From CAZKUN01 sp964555935 (GTDB lineage: Bacteria > Armatimonadota > Zipacnadia > Zipacnadales > VGFC01): DNA of 19,698 bases. A model generated the notes under the pieces. The model was not told where the DNA came from and did no database searches. It saw nothing but the letters and a program-made list of their open reading frames with translations. The stretch is taken from positions 1-19,698 of the forward strand of contig CAZKUN010000175.1 of NCBI GenBank assembly GCA_964555935.1, read 5' to 3'. A program made the position numbers and the translations under genes. Positions 13,063 to 19,698 of the stretch are shown here, one piece after another (within the stretch, counting starts at the first letter, position 1; every line of letters begins with the position of its first letter).

Positions 13063-15405
13063 ATGCCTAGCTCACGGACGCGCTCCATGCACGCGGCTCT
13101 CGCCGCGCTGTCGCTGCTCGCGCTGGTTGCCCATGGCGCGGCGCAAGACGATTCCGGAGACATCGCGCCGGTCTACGAACTGCTCAGCAACGGCAGCTTC
13201 GAGACAACGGACAATACGGGCTCGCCCGTATCGTGGCGCGCGGAGTGGGCGGACCTGCCGGGCGTAGGCATCGGCCTCTCCAAGGGCCAGCGGTCCCGCA
13301 CGGGCACGAAGGGACTCAGACTGCGCAGCGAGACCTCTCCCGCTTCCATCATGTGCTTCAACGGGCCCATCGACTTCAGTTCGGTCGCGGGCAAAGACAT
13401 CATCCTGAGCTGTTTCCACCAGACAGTCGGCGAGCCCGGCGGCGAGATCCAACTCGTTACCTACGCCGAGTCTTTTGTTGAGGCTGAGGGCCGGTCGCCG
13501 TTTCTCAGTAGCGAGCGCCACCCGTTGGCCCCGACAAAGGACTGGCGCATGCTCTCGTGGCGGCTTCACTGTCCCGAGGATACTGTCGATGCCGTGTTGT
13601 ACGTCCAGATCGGCCAGGAAGGCGAACTGGGGATCGACGATATCTCGATCCGCCCCGTGGAGACACCTATCCACATGGAGCCGATCAGGCTTGGCGAGAT
13701 GGTCAAGGCTCCCTCGCGCCGCGAGGTCAGCGTGCGCATCGTGAACGGATCAGCGGAGGACAAGGTCCTCAAGTTCAGCGCCGGCGGCGGGCAGGGGAAG
13801 CAGAAGATCCGGAAATCGATCACTGTGAAGCTCGATGCCGGAGCGTCTGATGAGGTCTCCGTGGCGTACAACATTGGGCCCGCCGACCCGCACTTGCTTG
13901 AGCTGTCCCTCGAGGATGCCGAGATTCCGGCCGTGTACGACACTCTCACGGTGGACGTGGAGCCGCTGCTCAGTGGCGACGTCATTTCGCCGGCGTTCCG
14001 CGGCACGGTGATGTCGTCCGTGCCGGTCGATGAGATTGTCGTCGAGGGCCGGATCAACGCGCCCGACGAGATCGCCGCCAGCCTGCAACTGGTTGCCGAT
14101 CTCGGCGGGGCCGGCATTATCGCAAGGGACGGCGAGGGAATCACGCGTCCGCGCGGGCCGCGGTCGTGGCGGGTGGTGATACCGCGCGAAGGCCTGCTGA
14201 CGGGACGCTACACCCTCGCGATTAGCGCGTCTGATGGGAAACGCTCGATCGCGGCCGCGACGTTTGAGGTCTCTCGCGCGCCGGAGATGAAGCACGAAGT
14301 CGCCTACGACGAATCCGGTCGTCTGATCGTCGGCGGCGAGCCCGTGTTTGCAAACGGGATCTACAACATTACGGACGCGACCGCCCTCGAGAAGGCCGCG
14401 TTGCAGGGCTTTAACCTCGCGGTCGTGCCCTCGGCGGCCGCGGGTGGCTCGTTCATGACCGAGGCCAAAGACCTGGGGATGATGGTCGTTGTTTACTCGG
14501 CAACGCCGCCGGTAACGGGCTCGGGCGCTGAGCTGAATTTCTGGGAGCATGCGGCCGGGAAATACGGCCAGCGAAGTGCCCTGGTTGGGTGGCATCTGCT
14601 GGCCAAGCCGGACGCGACGCCCATGCCGACCGCGGACTTCCGCACCCAGCAGATTGAGATGGCCAAGATCGATTCCTATCATCCCACGGTAACGCTGCTG
14701 TCGATGCTCAGCCGACTAGATGAGTACGCGCGCCACTGCGATATTGTCGCGCTGGCAGCCCAGCCCGTGCCCGCGTTGCCCGTCGCCACTTGCATTGATC
14801 CCCTCGAGCGCCTGCAGGCCGCCGCACGCCCAGGACAGCCTGTCTGGGCCGCGATTCAGGCCGTCGGTCGCGCCTGGCAGGTCCGTGGTGGGGGCATGGA
14901 TCCCGAAAGTTCCGGTCGCCCTCCGTCGGCGGGGGAGCACCGCGCGATGGCGATGCTCTCGTTGGCCCACGGCGCTCAGGGGCTGCTGCACCACGGGTAC
15001 TTCTTCGCGGCGGCGCCCTCGCGGGAGAAGTACTACCTCCCCTCCGATGCCCCGGATCTTTGGGCGGGCATGAAGGACACGAACGAACTCGTTAACCTGA
15101 TCTCGCCCGCGATCGTCGCGGGACAGTACCGTGGGTGCGAGATCTCAGGTCCCGTACACGTTGGCGCTTGGGACGTCGAAGACCGCACGTACGTCCTCGC
15201 GGCCAACGCCCAGCCGGCCGCGGCGCTGTCCACTTTCGCAGTGCCTGGCGCCGAGGTGACAAAGCTCTATCGCGTCACCGACGGCATGGAGGCTCCTCGC
15301 ACTCAGAACGGTCTGTTTGCTGATGATGTCCCCGCCTATGGAGCGCGCATCTACTGCACCGAACCCCCGGAAACGGACGCGCGGACGGTCGATGCGTCTG
15401 GTTGA
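13063..15405 (+). CDS. Secreted glycoside-hydrolase-like protein with carbohydrate-binding-like N-terminus, possibly inactive
   Basis: This is a 780-residue exported protein. Residues 1-27 form a signal peptide (hydrophobic AALAALSLLALVAHGAA with likely cleavage after AAQ). Residues 40-205 begin with LLSNGSFETTD and end with GIDDISIRPVE, the outline of a carbohydrate-binding jelly-roll (CBM4/9-like). Beta-rich Ig-like segments run to about 420. From RLIVGGEPVFANGIYNIT (near 425) to about 700 a TIM-barrel-like domain follows, including EHRAMAMLSLAHGAQGLLHHGYFF. A beta-rich C-terminus closes the protein. In related barrels a GWYLADEP-type motif supplies acidic residues; here the segment reads GWHLLAKPD (509-517), so the Asp-Glu pair is missing and catalysis is doubtful. 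The start has GGAGG ten bases upstream. The protein may bind surface or environmental polysaccharide. The domain calls are from pattern only. Confidence 0.75.
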   Translation: MPSSRTRSMHAALAALSLLALVAHGAAQDDSGDIAPVYELLSNGSFETTDNTGSPVSWRAEWADLPGVGIGLSKGQRSRTGTKGLRLRSETSPASIMCFNGPIDFSSVAGKDIILSCFHQTVGEPGGEIQLVTYAESFVEAEGRSPFLSSERHPLAPTKDWRMLSWRLHCPEDTVDAVLYVQIGQEGELGIDDISIRPVETPIHMEPIRLGEMVKAPSRREVSVRIVNGSAEDKVLKFSAGGGQGKQKIRKSITVKLDAGASDEVSVAYNIGPADPHLLELSLEDAEIPAVYDTLTVDVEPLLSGDVISPAFRGTVMSSVPVDEIVVEGRINAPDEIAASLQLVADLGGAGIIARDGEGITRPRGPRSWRVVIPREGLLTGRYTLAISASDGKRSIAAATFEVSRAPEMKHEVAYDESGRLIVGGEPVFANGIYNITDATALEKAALQGFNLAVVPSAAAGGSFMTEAKDLGMMVVVYSATPPVTGSGAELNFWEHAAGKYGQRSALVGWHLLAKPDATPMPTADFRTQQIEMAKIDSYHPTVTLLSMLSRLDEYARHCDIVALAAQPVPALPVATCIDPLERLQAAARPGQPVWAAIQAVGRAWQVRGGGMDPESSGRPPSAGEHRAMAMLSLAHGAQGLLHHGYFFAAAPSREKYYLPSDAPDLWAGMKDTNELVNLISPAIVAGQYRGCEISGPVHVGAWDVEDRTYVLAANAQPAAALSTFAVPGAEVTKLYRVTDGMEAPRTQNGLFADDVPAYGARIYCTEPPETDARTVDASG

Positions 15406-15431
15406 CAGTCCTCTGAGGCGACGGGTATAAT
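15402..15431 (+). promoter_or_regulatory. Consensus sigma-70 promoter for the HIT gene
   Basis: TTGACA (15402-15407) and TATAAT (15426-15431) are both perfect consensus boxes, spaced by 18 bases. The TGA inside the -35 box is the stop codon of the preceding secreted-protein gene. The predicted start is near 15438, giving a leader of about 60 bases before the TTG start of the HIT gene. Confidence 0.85.
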
Positions 15432-15499
15432 CTCACCTGCCGTATTTCGTTTCGCTGCTGGGTGATTCAGCCGCTCAGCCATGAAGAGGATAATCCACA

Positions 15500-15985
15500 T
15501 TGGATCTTCTCTGGGCCCCCTGGCGAATCGGCTACGTCCTCGGTGAGAGGGCTGCGGGGTGCATCTTCTGCGACAAACCCCAGGCCGGAGACGACGCCTC
15601 CGAATTGATACTAAACCGGGGCGAACACTCATACGTCCTCATGAATGCGTACCCCTACAATAACGGTCATCTGCTCATCACGCCGTACGAGCACGTCGCT
15701 GATATCACGGACCTGACGGAAGCTCAGTTGGTCGACATGATGAAGCTCTCGAAGGTCTGGGTTGACGTTCTCAAACGCGCGATGTATCCGGATGGGTTTA
15801 ACGTGGGGTATAACATCGGCCAGGTCGCCGGCGCGGGGATCGAGCAACACATTCACATGCACATCGTCCCCCGCTGGAATGGTGACACGAACTTCATGCC
15901 AGTCCTGACCGACACGCGAGTTGTTCCGCAGAGCCTGCAGGAGTGTTGTGAGTTGTTGATGAACCACTTCAAGCAAACTTTATGA
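15500..15985 (+). CDS. HIT family protein (Ap4A phosphorylase/hydrolase-like)
   Basis: HIT proteins cleave or phosphorolyse nucleoside-phosphate bonds such as those in diadenosine tetraphosphate. This 161-residue protein starts at a TTG and begins LDLLWAPWRIGYV, followed by CIFC (Cys21, Cys24). That is the pattern of actinobacterial-type Ap4A phosphorylase HIT proteins with a structural zinc site. The histidine triad is HIHMHIVPRW (His117, His119 and the catalytic His121... by family rule the middle His119 is the nucleophile). NGHLLITPYEHV and GYNIGQVAGAGIEQ complete the nucleotide pocket. WNGDTNFMPV after the triad also fits this subgroup. The binding site is GAGGA about ten bases upstream. 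It has its own consensus promoter. Its stop codon lies next to the AGGAGG of the following gene, so those two are coupled. Confidence in the family is high, in the exact substrate moderate. Confidence 0.9.
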   Translation: MDLLWAPWRIGYVLGERAAGCIFCDKPQAGDDASELILNRGEHSYVLMNAYPYNNGHLLITPYEHVADITDLTEAQLVDMMKLSKVWVDVLKRAMYPDGFNVGYNIGQVAGAGIEQHIHMHIVPRWNGDTNFMPVLTDTRVVPQSLQECCELLMNHFKQTL

Positions 15986-15994
15986 GGAGGCCTG

Positions 15995-17701
15995 ATGATG
16001 CGTGGGTTTAAGGCCTTGGTAACGGTTGGGTTGGCGCTCATGGCCAGCATCTGTGTTGCTCAGCGCGGTCAGGTTAAGATTCTGGCGCCTGAGAACGACT
16101 CTGTTGTCCGCGGCATCGTCGAGTTCGTGGCGGACAAGCCCAATGCCCAGGATGGGACGTACGCCTGGAAGGTCACCCGTACCGGCGGCGATCAGGACGA
16201 GTTCTCCGGCAACACGGTCGCGGGGCGCCCGTTCCCGGTCGACACGCGCGTTCGGGACGAGAACGGCCTCCGCTACTACCCCGATGGCGAGTACACGGTC
16301 TCCGTCAACGGTTTTGATGGCGACGGCGAGCTTCAGGGCAACGCTGAGGTGAAGTTCCGGATCGAGAACGACATCCCGGCCGCCGACGTGGCCGATGGCG
16401 TTGAACTCAAGATTCTCCTGAAGACCAACGACGAACTCGGCTACGAGTTCAATGCCGAAGAGACCATCGTCATCGACACCTCCCCCGAGAATCTCGATGA
16501 GCTTCTCAAAGACTATGACGAGGCGGGCAAGAAGGCCTGGCGCGACTACTACTTCAAGAACAACCGCTTCGCGTTTGAGAGCAAGCTTTGGGGCAACTAC
16601 CAACTTAAGATGCTGAGCGGATCCGGTGACGGCGCGGGCGGCCTTTCGCGCCAGACGTGCATGGAAGGCGTTGTGCTTCCTTACCCGGGCACCCAGCCGC
16701 AGTGGATCGAAGATAACGCCAAGACATTCACCCAGCAGTACGAGGGCAATGGCCCGATCGGCCCGCACAAGGGCGATGGCGAACACTTCGAACTCGGCGA
16801 GCTGTTCATCAAGCTCCCGGGCAAGAAGCTGACACTCACCACGCGCCCTTGGAAGTCGGACATGGGCGTCGTGCTCGCGGTCTCTGGGCTGCATCACCAG
16901 ATCGTGACCGCCGAGAACAGGGTCGACGGGTTTGAGTGGCTGGAAGGCAAACGCTGCGCGCGCATCGTGAGTACGTGGAGCGAAGAGCACGCCGATTTGG
17001 AAGCCACGGTGGGTGGCAGTCCGATGGCATTCAAAGGCACCCTATCCGGCACCCGCGTCACGCACTTTGCCTACGAAGACGGCTACCCGGTCAGCATCGT
17101 TGACACGATGCACCACGCCGGCGTCATCGAGCCCAAGCAGCAACAGATGGGCGGTATGGGCGGCATGGGCGAGGCCGGCGGGATGGGTGGCGGGATGGGT
17201 GAACCTGGAATGATGGGTGGCGGGATGCCCGGTATGATGGGCGGCGGCCAACCTGGGATGATGGGCGGCGGAATGCCCGGCATGATGGGCGGCGGCCAAC
17301 CTGGGATGATGGGTGGCGGAATGCCCGGTATGATGGGCGGCGGAACGGGCCAACCTGGAATGATGGGTGGCGGAATGCCCGGCATGATGGGCGGCGCCCA
17401 ACCTGGCATGATGGGTGGCGGAATGCCCGGCATGATGGGCGGCGGCGAGCCCGGAATGATGGGTGGCGGAATGCCTGGCATGATGGGCGGCGGAATGCCT
17501 GGCATGATGGGTGGCGGAATGCCTGGCATGATGGGTGGCGGAATGGGTGAAGCCGGAATGGGCGGCGGAATGCCTGGCATGATGGGTGGCGGAATGGGTG
17601 AAGCCGGAATGGGCGGGATGGGCGGCATGGGCGGGACGCAGCCAGCCACTCCGCTCAGAGTCACGGCCGACATCGAACTGAGCGTGGCCCTGAAGTCGTG
17701 A
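15995..17701 (+). CDS. Secreted protein with a long Gly/Met-rich 8-residue repeat block
   Basis: This is a 568-residue exported protein. A signal peptide covers residues 1-22 (hydrophobic ALVTVGLALMASICVA with cleavage near VAQ). Residues 25-130 look like an Ig-like domain (VKILAPENDSVVRGIVEFVAD, then a PDGEYTVSVNGFDGDGEL strand pair). Residues 135-375 form a beta-rich domain with no family I can name. Residues about 384-547 consist of Gly/Met-rich repeats of the form x-P-G-M-M-G-G-G. A short strand-like tail (PLRVTADIELSVALKS) closes the protein, so the repeats look like an insertion before the last strand. AGGAGG lies four bases before the ATG at 15995 and seven before the ATG at 15998; the second may be the real start. 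It is coupled to the HIT gene. The function is unknown. Confidence 0.8.
   Translation: MMRGFKALVTVGLALMASICVAQRGQVKILAPENDSVVRGIVEFVADKPNAQDGTYAWKVTRTGGDQDEFSGNTVAGRPFPVDTRVRDENGLRYYPDGEYTVSVNGFDGDGELQGNAEVKFRIENDIPAADVADGVELKILLKTNDELGYEFNAEETIVIDTSPENLDELLKDYDEAGKKAWRDYYFKNNRFAFESKLWGNYQLKMLSGSGDGAGGLSRQTCMEGVVLPYPGTQPQWIEDNAKTFTQQYEGNGPIGPHKGDGEHFELGELFIKLPGKKLTLTTRPWKSDMGVVLAVSGLHHQIVTAENRVDGFEWLEGKRCARIVSTWSEEHADLEATVGGSPMAFKGTLSGTRVTHFAYEDGYPVSIVDTMHHAGVIEPKQQQMGGMGGMGEAGGMGGGMGEPGMMGGGMPGMMGGGQPGMMGGGMPGMMGGGQPGMMGGGMPGMMGGGTGQPGMMGGGMPGMMGGAQPGMMGGGMPGMMGGGEPGMMGGGMPGMMGGGMPGMMGGGMPGMMGGGMGEAGMGGGMPGMMGGGMGEAGMGGMGGMGGTQPATPLRVTADIELSVALKS
17201..17593 (+). repeat. Tandem 24-bp coding repeats (x-P-G-M-M-G-G-G), 15 full units
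   Basis: Fifteen units of eight codons occur in frame. The first residue is Met in nine units, Gln in four and Glu in two, and mostly alternates with Met to give 48-bp pairs. One unit ends in Ala. A two-codon insertion (Thr-Gly) precedes unit 7, and a nine-codon MGEAGMGGG spacer precedes unit 15. Flanking degenerate GGM repeats extend the block to about 17147-17637. Near-identical DNA units suggest recent slippage or unequal exchange. Confidence 0.95.
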
Positions 17702-17732
17702 GCCCGCGAATGGCGATGAGGATGAGCAGGGG

Positions 17733-19010
17733 ATGAACGGATGCGCCTCGCGCCAATTGGACGCTGAAGTAAGGACTGCGGCTGTCTGTGCCGCGGTCCT
17801 TCTGTTTGCCGGCTGGGGCGCGCGCACGCAGGCTGCCGAGGAGACTCCCTCACCCGTATCCATCGGCGTGTGGCTATACCAGTTCGCGGGCGAGAATGAC
17901 TATCTGGCCGATCTGAATGGCTCCTATGAGCGGGCCACGGGACGGCCTGTCGAGCTGTTCACGCATTCGTGGGGCGAGTACCCGCATCGCACCGAGCAGT
18001 GGCTCGGGGATCAGATCCGCTATGCCCCCGACATGCTGATTATCCACGACTATCATCTGCCCGCGGCGGCGGGACATGCCGCGTCGCTCGAGGGCCGGTT
18101 CCCGAGCGCGTTTCTGGCCGATCTGCACCCCGCACTGCTTGCGCAAGGCCGGCTGGAAGGGGTGCAGCTCGCCATCCCGTGGATGACGGCCCCGCGCGCT
18201 CTGTATTACCGGGCGGACGTCCTGGAAGAGGCCGAGATAGCCCCTCCGCAGTCACTCGATGCCCTCGCGCAAGCTGCTACCGATGTCGCCGATCCCCCGG
18301 ACATGTACGGCTTCGGACTGCCGGGCCTGCGCGATGGCGGCTCGCCCGATGCGTTCATGGCCATATACCGCGCGATGGGCGGCCTGCTGTTCAACTCGAA
18401 AGGCCGCCTGGCCATCGCCGAGTATCGAGGGGAACAGGCCCTCACCTGGTTGACCGACATTCTGACACGTGGCGGCACTCAGCCCGAAGTGCTGAGTTGG
18501 GCGGACGTTGAACTGGCCCAGCTCTTTCTGGACGGACGACTCGCGATGCTCATCGAGCGTCCGTGGTTGCTGCGCGAGCTGATCTCCCGCCCGCCACCCT
18601 TCGAATTCGGTGTCGCGCCTGTCCCGGTCTCCGAGTCAGGGCATCACCACATAACGACTGACTGCGTTATCGTGCTTGAGACCGCTCGCGATGTCGATGC
18701 CTGCGTTGATTTCATCCAGTTTGCTCTCTCTCGCGATCAGCAGCGCGGCCTCGCCGGTTTGGGCGTGCCGTCCGTGCGCAAGGATGCGCTCAAGCGCTTG
18801 CCTCAGGACGAGCGGTGGGCGCCATTTGCCGATGCGCTGGCGAAAGCCCATGGACCGTCGCCCGCTACGTGGGCCGATGTCGGCCCGCTTGTCAGCGAGC
18901 TGCTGGAGTACACGCTGAGCGGCCGAGCCACTCCCAGGGCCGCGCTTGATGCCATCGATGTCCAGGTTCTCGACGACCCCGAGGTGGAGCGGCTCAACAC
19001 CATCCGTTAG
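17733..19010 (+). CDS. Family 1 extracellular solute-binding protein (sugar ABC transporter type)
   Basis: This 425-residue periplasmic-binding-type protein has a hydrophobic N-terminal export segment (AAVCAAVLLFAGWGA, about 17-31) followed by AAEE. There is no lipobox cysteine, so it is probably soluble or held by an uncleaved signal anchor. The pattern fits family 1 sugar-binding proteins: SIGVWLY first strand, APDMLIIHDYHL (usually PDV), LAIPWMTAPRALYYRADVLEEAEIAPPQSLDALAQAA with the family's typical YYRADVLEEAGI-type motif in two parts, YRAMGGLLFNSKGRLAI, and AMLIERPWLLRELI then APVPVSESG. It begins at ATG 17733, preceded at once by an imperfect G-rich site. No ABC permease or ATPase gene is in the window. 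The ligand is probably an oligosaccharide, by family only. Confidence 0.85.
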   Translation: MNGCASRQLDAEVRTAAVCAAVLLFAGWGARTQAAEETPSPVSIGVWLYQFAGENDYLADLNGSYERATGRPVELFTHSWGEYPHRTEQWLGDQIRYAPDMLIIHDYHLPAAAGHAASLEGRFPSAFLADLHPALLAQGRLEGVQLAIPWMTAPRALYYRADVLEEAEIAPPQSLDALAQAATDVADPPDMYGFGLPGLRDGGSPDAFMAIYRAMGGLLFNSKGRLAIAEYRGEQALTWLTDILTRGGTQPEVLSWADVELAQLFLDGRLAMLIERPWLLRELISRPPPFEFGVAPVPVSESGHHHITTDCVIVLETARDVDACVDFIQFALSRDQQRGLAGLGVPSVRKDALKRLPQDERWAPFADALAKAHGPSPATWADVGPLVSELLEYTLSGRATPRAALDAIDVQVLDDPEVERLNTIR

Positions 19011-19105
19011 CCACCCGGAGGAGGCCGCGGGTCCGGCGGAGAAGGAGCTTCGCGGGCTTGGACGCCCCGTCCGTATCAACCACGTTCTCCCAACAGGCTT
19101 GCCTC

Positions 19106-19687
19106 ATGCTCAGGATCCGACCCACGGCCGCACCCCGCACCGGCGTTAACATCCGGACCAAGCGTCCTCCGATGGCCTACATCCAGATGCTGTCGGCGTC
19201 GGAGGAGGACTTCCGCAGCACGGTCCATGAGATCGAGGCGGATCCCCTGTTCCGCGAGCTGCACTCGATGGGCGTGGTGCGACGCCGTGGCGGCCGAGGC
19301 CGGATGCCGTCCGAGGCGTACGAGCAGCGGCTAGACGACGAAGTGCGCGCGTTTCTTGAGAAGTACGACCTGGCCGACGAGCCTGATGCTCTGGAGAAGA
19401 TCCAGGAGGCGCTTGAGAAGCGTGGCGCGCAGGCCGTGGCAAAACGTCTCCGCGCGCCGATCTCGGAGGTCCGCCGGCTCGAGCGTTTCCTCTCGGAGCC
19501 CTCGCGCGCCGATGAATCCGGGGGAGGCTCCTCATCGGCGGAGCCGGCCCCCGACCTCGACGACTTCGTATCGGCGGCCCCGTCGATCGACATCACCGAG
19601 GCCACGGCAACGGTTCGCGACTTCGTCGAGCGGTTCTCTGTTGGCCGGGATTGCCCATATGGAACTGGGCGCCCCGGCGTTGGCTGA
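19106..19687 (+). CDS. Protein resembling the N-terminal part of sigma-54 (RpoN-like), possibly frameshifted
   Basis: The frame encodes MLRIRPTAAPRTGVN, then RTKRPPMAYIQMLSASEED and FRSTVHEIEADPLFRELHSMG. This recalls sigma-54 region I, in which a Gln-rich segment is followed by LLQLS...EL...I..ELE.NPLL, although the usual glutamines are missing. A basic RRRGGRGR patch, an acidic helical section (about 80-130) and a Ser/Glu/Ala linker follow. The DNA-binding part and RpoN box of sigma-54 are absent, so this may be a diverged relative or a different DNA-binding protein. Starts: ATG 19106 fits the similarity. A TTG at 19058 has a better site (AAGGAG), and an ATG at 19172 lies inside the similarity. 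The frame ends at 19687 with an unusual tail; another frame stays open to the window end. Confidence 0.55.
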   Translation: MLRIRPTAAPRTGVNIRTKRPPMAYIQMLSASEEDFRSTVHEIEADPLFRELHSMGVVRRRGGRGRMPSEAYEQRLDDEVRAFLEKYDLADEPDALEKIQEALEKRGAQAVAKRLRAPISEVRRLERFLSEPSRADESGGGSSSAEPAPDLDDFVSAAPSIDITEATATVRDFVERFSVGRDCPYGTGRPGVG

Positions 19688-19698
19688 GCAGTCAGCTG

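Noticed and set aside
17042..17863. Two minus-strand frames with Pro/Ile/Met or His/Ser repeat products.
   Set aside because: They are created by the 24-bp coding repeat read in reverse. They have no ribosome sites or family features, and the plus-strand gene has a clear signal peptide and domain.

Overview
The window is high-GC bacterial chromosome, roughly 60-65% GC by eye. Genes are dense, Shine-Dalgarno sites of the GGAGG type are common, and several genes start with GTG or TTG. The leftmost gene is the end of an H-X9-DG prepilin-like protein. Such proteins are abundant in Armatimonadota, Planctomycetota, Lentisphaerota and related phyla. Together with the secreted carbohydrate-type proteins, the Gly/Met-rich secreted repeat protein and the two AP-endonuclease-fold sugar isomerases, this suggests Armatimonadota or a neighbouring lineage. 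The phylum call is an inference. I see no insertion sequence, CRISPR array, rRNA or convincing tRNA.

Left part (1-2640). The prepilin-like C-terminus converges on a membrane-anchored serpin; a perfect hairpin with a T-tract separates them. Upstream of the serpin, on the same minus strand, is a zinc-ribbon / proline-rich / two-TM protein of DUF4190 type, followed by an 11-bp hairpin. A 250-bp divergent intergenic region comes next.

Central operon (2890-10040, plus strand, seven genes, minimal or negative spacing). The order is two sugar-phosphate-isomerase-like TIM barrels, a large protein with beta-propeller-like repeats and an alpha/alpha-barrel-like C-terminus, a metallophosphoesterase, type III pantothenate kinase (coaX), a tRNA-dihydrouridine synthase, and a COG5322 protein that keeps the catalytic cysteine signature of cyanobacterial acyl-ACP reductase. 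A strong terminator closes the run. The first three genes look like carbohydrate catabolism; the rest are housekeeping or of unclear role.

Gap 10041-10626. This apparently empty stretch holds two minus-strand micro-ORFs of 26 and 25 codons. Their products align without gaps: each has a hydrophobic segment followed by a shared YLKR and a Trp. Each is followed by a hairpin. I regard these as the most novel item here.

Right part (10627-19698, plus strand). In order: an old-yellow-enzyme/2,4-dienoyl-CoA-reductase-type flavoprotein, a RidA protein, a large secreted glycoside-hydrolase-like protein that has lost its expected Asp-Glu pair, and a HIT-family nucleotide hydrolase/phosphorylase. The HIT gene has a consensus sigma-70 promoter whose -35 box overlaps the previous stop codon. 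Next come a secreted protein with 15 near-identical 8-residue Gly/Met repeats, a family-1 extracellular solute-binding protein without its transporter, and a protein resembling the N-terminal region of sigma-54 that may be frameshifted near the window edge.
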